Of a DNA stretch of 64,000 nucleotides, positions 59,731-64,000 are shown in pieces; position 1 is the first letter of the stretch; each line of letters begins with the position of its first letter. The stretch lies in assembly GCF_017431965.1 (NCBI RefSeq), contig NZ_JAFRKB010000039.1, positions 64,818 through 128,817 on the forward strand, in the 5' to 3' direction. The notes below the pieces were generated by a model. The model made no database searches. It was given only the letters and a program-made list of their open reading frames with translations, and was not told where the DNA came from. Source of the DNA: Methanobrevibacter sp. GTDB lineage: Archaea; Methanobacteriota; Methanobacteria; Methanobacteriales; Methanobacteriaceae. A program made the translations under genes and the position numbers.

Positions 59731-60918
59731 ATGTTGGTAAATGCGGATTTTCATGTTCACAGCTGTTTTTCATCAGCATCATCAAAAGACATGCTGATTG
59801 AAAATATGGCTCCGAAATCTAAATTGAAAGGTTTGCAGCTTTTAGGCACTGGCGATGCGTTTCATCCTGGATGGCTTGATATAATAGAGGAAAGCACGGA
59901 ATATTCAGGGGATGGAATTTATACTTCAGGGGATATGGATTTTGTCTTGACAACTGAAGTTGAAGGAAAAAACAGAGTTCACCATTTAATCATAATTCCA
60001 AACATTGAAGCTGCCCGGGAATTATCGGACAAGCTGATATCAAAAAATAAAAATGTTGATGGAAGGCCCAGAACAGCTTATACCGGTGCAGAGCTTTTGG
60101 AATTGGTCAGGCAGTATGACTGTTTGATTGGTCCGGCACATGCATTCACTCCATGGACTGGGATGTATAAGTCATATGACAGCATCTATGAATGTTATGA
60201 TAAAAAACCTGACTTCGTTGAGTTGGGACTGTCTGCAGATACTTTCATGGCCGATACCGTTAGTGAACTTAAGGATTTCCCGTTCTTATCAAATTCGGAT
60301 GCACATTCCCCATGGCCACATAGGTTGGGTAGGGAGTTTAATGCAATGGAGCTTGAAGATATTTCATTCACTTCAATAAAAAATGCAATAAAACACAGGA
60401 AAATCAAGGCAAATTATGGTCTGATACCAAACCTTGGAAAATACCACATGACTGCATGTACCAAATGCTTTAAAATTGTTGATCCTGCAAGTGCTCGTGA
60501 AAACAAGATGAGGTGCAGCTGTGGTGGAATTATTAAAAAGGGAGTTGACTATAGAATATCCGAAATCGCAGACTATAGTGAACCTAAACATCCGGATTTC
60601 AGGCCTGATTATATTCATTTAATGCCTCTTGCAGAACTGATTTCTACGGTTTATGACAAGGGAGTTACAACAAAGACAGTTCAGGGCAAATGGCAGAAAT
60701 TGATTGACAGTTTTCAGACTGAAATAGATGTTTTAATTAATGTTTCTTTAGATGAAATCGAAAAGGTTGATTCAAACATTGCTCCTGCCATTAAAGGATT
60801 TAGAGAGAAGTCCATTGATGTTATTCCTGGTGGTGGGGGTCAATATGGTCAGATTTTATTAAATAAAGAAGTTAAAAAAAGAAAAGTAGCTAAAATAACT
60901 ACTTTGGATAATTTTTAA
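59731..60918 (+). CDS. endoQ: Endonuclease Q (PHP-type DNA repair nuclease)
   Basis: A 395-residue PHP-domain protein of the EndoQ (TIGR00375) type, which cuts DNA 5' of deaminated bases such as hypoxanthine and uracil. It has D-F-H-V-H-S-C-F-S-S at the N-terminus, G-T-G-D-A-F-H-P, G-P-A-H-A-F-T-P-W, S-N-S-D-A-H-S-P-W-P-H and a zinc-binding C-T-K-C / C-S-C-G insert. The C-terminus I-T-T-L-D-N-F resembles a PIP peptide, fitting PCNA-linked repair. No strong site precedes the ATG. Confidence 0.88.
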   Translation: MLVNADFHVHSCFSSASSKDMLIENMAPKSKLKGLQLLGTGDAFHPGWLDIIEESTEYSGDGIYTSGDMDFVLTTEVEGKNRVHHLIIIPNIEAARELSDKLISKNKNVDGRPRTAYTGAELLELVRQYDCLIGPAHAFTPWTGMYKSYDSIYECYDKKPDFVELGLSADTFMADTVSELKDFPFLSNSDAHSPWPHRLGREFNAMELEDISFTSIKNAIKHRKIKANYGLIPNLGKYHMTACTKCFKIVDPASARENKMRCSCGGIIKKGVDYRISEIADYSEPKHPDFRPDYIHLMPLAELISTVYDKGVTTKTVQGKWQKLIDSFQTEIDVLINVSLDEIEKVDSNIAPAIKGFREKSIDVIPGGGGQYGQILLNKEVKKRKVAKITTLDNF

Positions 60919-60921
60919 AAA

Positions 60922-60995
60922 CGGACTTGGAGGGATTTGAACCCTCGATCTTAAGATTAGGAGTCTTACGCCCTTCCAGACTAGGCTACAAGCCC
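60922..60995 (-). tRNA. tRNA-Arg(CCT)
   Basis: A full cloverleaf on the minus strand: acceptor GGGCTTG/CAAGTCC (one G-U), anticodon stem TAAGA/TCTTA with loop CTCCTAA (anticodon CCT), and T-arm GAGGG/CCCTC. It reads AGG. It is co-directional with the next tRNA. Confidence 0.95.
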
Positions 60996-61050
60996 AAAAA
61001 CATTTAATTAAAATTATTTGAAACTATTTTAAAAAAAGTAAATCAAAGAG

Positions 61051-61124
61051 CGGACCCGCCGGGATTTGAACCCGGGGTCTTCGGATTAGAAGTCCGACGC
61101 CCTATCCAGCTAGGCTACGGGCCC
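61051..61124 (-). tRNA. tRNA-Arg(TCT)
   Basis: A full cloverleaf on the minus strand: acceptor GGGCCCG/CGGGTCC (one G-U), anticodon stem TCGGA/TCCGA with loop CTTCTAA (anticodon TCT), and T-arm CCGGG/CCCGG. It reads AGA. It is 55 bases upstream of tRNA-Arg(CCT) and probably co-transcribed with it; the two may have arisen by duplication. Confidence 0.95.
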
Positions 61125-61215
61125 TTTAATATAACAATAATAATTCTATTTTTTTTATTATATATATTTATCTATATTTCATACAAAAAATAAAAAAGCA
61201 TAAAAAATAAATTTT

Positions 61216-61695
61216 TTATACTCTTTCAGTCATGCCTGTTGCATCAACAACGCCTATACCATCAACAACATTCCCCTCGGAATCATAAATTCTAAAAATC
61301 CACATTCCATCAGAAAATCCTTGATATACCGCATATGCTCCTTCTACTTGAATAGCACTATTTGCAATACTTGTTGCTTCAGAATAACTTAAACGTGTAT
61401 TTGATCCTGATCCGCCACCACCAGAACCACTTCCAGACCCTCCGGAGCCACTTCCAGATCCACCAGAACCAGTTCCACTACCTCCACTACTGGTAGTAGT
61501 AGTAGCAACAGATGATCCGCTTCCAGTTTTTGCAGTGGAATTATTGCCGAGTCCATGTCCGGATGAATCACCACCGGCCATACTGGATAAATCGGAGAAT
61601 ATAGGATTATTACTATTGGTTAGTCCATAAGCCGCAACGGCTGCCGCAATACATAATACGATAATTATAGAAATTATTATGTTTTCTTTATCCAA
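61216..61695 (-). CDS. Membrane-anchored protein with Gly-Ser stalk
   Basis: A 159-residue protein: N-terminal membrane helix (about residues 5-24), a Ser/Thr region, then a low-complexity block of G-S-G-S-G-G and G-G-S-G units (about 70-97), and a compact C-terminal domain (S-Y-S-E-A-T-S-I-A-N, W-I-F-R-I-Y-D-S-E-G-N-V-V-D) that resembles a PepSY-like fold. The domain is held outside the membrane on a flexible linker. The start is TTG with GGAGGG upstream. Function unknown. Confidence 0.75.
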   Translation of the reverse strand: MDKENIIISIIIVLCIAAAVAAYGLTNSNNPIFSDLSSMAGGDSSGHGLGNNSTAKTGSGSSVATTTTSSGGSGTGSGGSGSGSGGSGSGSGGGGSGSNTRLSYSEATSIANSAIQVEGAYAVYQGFSDGMWIFRIYDSEGNVVDGIGVVDATGMTERV

Positions 61696-61861
61696 TATTA
61701 TCCCTCCGTATATTTTTAATTTAATATTTTAGATACTATGAATAAATAAGTTTTTTATATTTAATATATATTTCTATCAATATTTTTGGGATTAATTTAT
61801 AAGTATGTTAGGATAAATAGTATAATGTTAGTTTCTAAGTTTTAAAATTGAGGTGACAAAT

Positions 61862-63076
61862 TTGAAAGATAGAGTAGTTATATCCCCTACAACTCGTCAA
61901 GAAGGCCATGCCGAACTCGTCATGGAAGTTGATGATGAAGGGATTGTTACAAAAGGGATGTATTTAAGTATAACTCCTGTTAGGGGTTTAGAAAAGATGG
62001 TTCTTAACAAAGCTCCTGAAACAGCACCTGTTTTATGTCAAAGAATTTGTGGAGTATGTCCAATTCCACACACCTTAGCTTCTGCTGAAGCAATGGACAT
62101 GGCATTAGGAATTGAAATTCCTGAAGCAGGTAAATTGTTAAGAAAAGCTGTCGCAGCAGCACATGGTATTAACAGTGCAGCAATTCACCACTTCTTAGTT
62201 GCACCTGACGTTGTCCCTGAGGACAAATTCGTAGATGCAGTTAACAGTGTCAGTGAAGTAAGAAAAACTGTTCAATACGTTGTAGACATGATTGCTGGAG
62301 AAGGTATTCACCCATCCGATATCAGAGTTGGAGGAATGGCAAGAAACATTACACCATTCACCAAAGAAAGATTAATGGAAAGAATGACAGCATTCAAACC
62401 AAAACTCGAAGCACACGTTGAATTCATCAAAAACTGTGTACTCGAAGCTGGTTTACCTGCTGATTTAGGTGTAGTTAACCAACCATTAATGGCAACCGAT
62501 GCAACTTATGGTACCAACGATTTCGATATGGACAAATTCTCTGAATGTTTACCTGAAGCATGGTATGATGACCCAGAAATCGGTAAAAAAGCATGCTCAG
62601 TAATTCCTTTATGGGAAGGCACCAATGTTGAAACTGGTCCTAGAGCAAGAATGGAAAAATTCGCAGGATTCAAAGACAAAGGTGTAGTAGCTCAACACGT
62701 TGCACGTGCAGACGAAATGTTGAAAAACTATGACGCTTGTATTGAAGCATTAGATGCAATTGATCCTGCAGCACCTGCAAACGTATCATACGATAAAAGA
62801 GGAACTGGTGAACTTGGATTCGGTGTTATCGAAGGTCCTAGAGGAACTGATGTACACATGGCACAAGTTGTGGAAGGAAAAACCAAATTCTACTCTGCAA
62901 TTGTACCAACAACCTGGAACATTCCAACCATGGGTCCTGCAACTGAAGGATTCCACCATGAGTTAGGTCCACATGTAATCAGAGCTTACGATCCATGTTT
63001 ATCCTGTGCTACTCATGTAATGGTAGTTGACGATGAAGATAAATCCATTCTCAAAAATGAAATGGTGAGAATCTAG
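61862..63076 (+). CDS. frhA: Coenzyme F420-reducing hydrogenase, alpha subunit
   Basis: The large [NiFe] subunit of the F420-reducing hydrogenase, which makes reduced F420 for methanogenesis from H2 and CO2. It has the N-terminal nickel motif [10 protein letters not shown] and the C-terminal D-P-C-L-S-C-A-T-H; the residues after that His (about 20) form the peptide removed on maturation. It is 404 aa. TTG 61862 lies six bases after AGGTG. frhD follows after 20 bases. Confidence 0.96.
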   Translation: MKDRVVISPTTRQEGHAELVMEVDDEGIVTKGMYLSITPVRGLEKMVLNKAPETAPVLCQRICGVCPIPHTLASAEAMDMALGIEIPEAGKLLRKAVAAAHGINSAAIHHFLVAPDVVPEDKFVDAVNSVSEVRKTVQYVVDMIAGEGIHPSDIRVGGMARNITPFTKERLMERMTAFKPKLEAHVEFIKNCVLEAGLPADLGVVNQPLMATDATYGTNDFDMDKFSECLPEAWYDDPEIGKKACSVIPLWEGTNVETGPRARMEKFAGFKDKGVVAQHVARADEMLKNYDACIEALDAIDPAAPANVSYDKRGTGELGFGVIEGPRGTDVHMAQVVEGKTKFYSAIVPTTWNIPTMGPATEGFHHELGPHVIRAYDPCLSCATHVMVVDDEDKSILKNEMVRI

Positions 63077-63096
63077 GTATTTGGGAGGATTTATTA

Positions 63097-63666
63097 ATGC
63101 CTTATGATTCGGATATAATTGTTATTGGATGCGGGAATGTATTATTCAAAGATGATGGATACGGTCCTATAGTTATTAATATCTTACAGAAAGTTCTTAA
63201 TGACAAACAAGACTATTATGATCCGGCAGTTACTGACTTTGTAGATAATGAATTTGATAAGGAAATTTTAAAACAGATTGAGGAAAGTGTTGAAGGCATA
63301 ACATTGCCTGAAGGCGTTCAGTTTGTTGACGGCGGAACAGCAGCTCCAACCAATTTCTTCCCGTTATATACTGACTATGACTGGAAAAAACTTATCGTTG
63401 TTGATGTTGTTGAATTCAATGCTGAGCCTGGAACTGTGGATATCTTTGATCCAAGTGTTATGCAACAAGGAAAATATGACAATCCTCATGGAATGACAGT
63501 CGAGGATCCTCTTCGCGAAATTTCTGAAAAATGTGAAGTCGTAATTGTTGGGTGCAAACCTGCAGAAATACCAACTCCGGACATTGATATGGGTTTAACA
63601 GAACCTGTAGAAAGGGCGATTCCAAAAACTATAGATATTATATTAAAAGAAATCGGGGTAAAATAA
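63097..63666 (+). CDS. frhD: Hydrogenase maturation protease FrhD
   Basis: The endopeptidase that trims the FrhA C-terminus after nickel insertion. It has the HycI-type motif [20 protein letters not shown], a central V-V-D-V-V-E-F and G-C-K-P. It is 189 aa. GGGAGG lies before the ATG. Its stop overlaps the frhG start by one base (TAATG). Confidence 0.93.
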   Translation: MPYDSDIIVIGCGNVLFKDDGYGPIVINILQKVLNDKQDYYDPAVTDFVDNEFDKEILKQIEESVEGITLPEGVQFVDGGTAAPTNFFPLYTDYDWKKLIVVDVVEFNAEPGTVDIFDPSVMQQGKYDNPHGMTVEDPLREISEKCEVVIVGCKPAEIPTPDIDMGLTEPVERAIPKTIDIILKEIGVK

Positions 63667-64000
63667 TGTTTGATAAATTGAAAAAAGCTTTTGGCGGTTC
63701 ATCAGAACCAGAAGCACCAAAAGTAGAAGAAAAAGTCGAAGCTGCTGCTCCTGAAACCCAAGCACCAGAAGCACCAAAAGCTGCTTCATCAAAACCACGT
63801 GTTGGTTACATACACTTAAGTGGTTGTACTGGAGACGCAATGTCTTTAACTGAAAATTATGACATTTTATCTACTGTTTTAACTGATATGATTGATATTG
63901 TATATGGACAAACTTTAGTAGATAAATGGATTCACGGTACTTATGCTGAAGAAATGCCAGAAATGGATTTATGTTTAATTGAAGGTTCTGTATGTTTACA
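63666..64000 (+). CDS. frhG: F420-reducing hydrogenase gamma subunit, cut by the window end
   Basis: The small, iron-sulfur subunit of the F420-reducing hydrogenase; the first 111 residues are seen. After [11 protein letters not shown] comes a stretch of about 30 residues rich in Ala, Pro and Glu, then the conserved [18 protein letters not shown] with its first cysteine ligand. The Ala-Pro-Glu stretch acts as a flexible linker or extension. frhB presumably follows beyond the window. Confidence 0.94.
   Translation, partial: MFDKLKKAFGGSSEPEAPKVEEKVEAAAPETQAPEAPKAASSKPRVGYIHLSGCTGDAMSLTENYDILSTVLTDMIDIVYGQTLVDKWIHGTYAEEMPEMDLCLIEGSVCL

Noticed and set aside
60922-61124. Paired tRNA-Arg genes as an integration (att) site
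   Set aside because: No integrase gene and no duplicated tRNA 3' end are seen in the window.

Overview
The window is AT-rich, densely packed archaeal DNA. It reads as a hydrogenotrophic, pseudomurein-type methanogen close to Methanobrevibacter. The evidence is F420-reducing hydrogenase genes (frhADG), cfbD of coenzyme F430 synthesis, archaeal RFC, PCNA, GINS, aIF2-alpha and Nop10, several secreted Asn/Thr-rich adhesin-like proteins, AGGTGAT-type ribosome binding sites and TTTATATA-type TATA boxes.

Layout: 1-9.8 kb is mostly housekeeping: the end of aroE, the clamp loader rfcS-rfcL, an HtpX protease with an embedded EF-hand-like loop, a tRNA m1A methyltransferase, a small Cna-B surface protein, and nadE-leuS. 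9.8-19.4 kb is accessory: hypothetical proteins, a giant adhesin-like protein whose signal peptide is broken by a nine-T run, a zinc-ribbon membrane gene broken in an AT-dinucleotide run, a decayed GNAT acetyltransferase beside a tiny antitoxin-like gene, a Bro-N protein, and three copies of a palindromic element, two of them carrying the same promoter module. 19.4-24.3 kb holds an ArsA/Get3 ATPase, a second adhesin-like protein related to the first, and cbiE behind an HxlR regulator. 24.8-26.4 kb is a Zn-macrodomain plus SirTM sirtuin pair, a candidate protein ADP-ribosylation system.

26.4-33.7 kb holds a holin-like/phosphodiesterase fusion with a metallophosphoesterase, YchF, a gene-free stretch of about 800 bases with RNA-like structure, a TIGR04076-like protein, an ion transporter, and TfoX-like and C_GCAxxG_C_C proteins. 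33.8-46.6 kb holds cfbD-hisH-AIR synthase-related, a pilin-like protein, tRNA-Arg(GCG), truD, a phosphomevalonate dehydratase small subunit, an amidohydrolase, a ferredoxin-nitroreductase, the copper ATPase and purB. 48.4-54.9 kb is a complete trpEGDCFBA operon with TGTACA TRP boxes in its promoter. 55-61.1 kb is an information-processing block (pcna, gins51, rpl44e, rps27e, aif2a, nop10, PAC2, endoQ, two tRNA-Arg). The window ends inside frhG.

Most interesting: the macro/SirTM pair with no lipoyl-carrier genes next to it; two genes broken exactly at simple repeats, suggestive of phase variation; two adhesin-like proteins sharing an unnamed domain, each coupled to a downstream membrane protein; several genes whose best ribosome binding site points to an AUU or AUA start; and two candidate structured RNAs.
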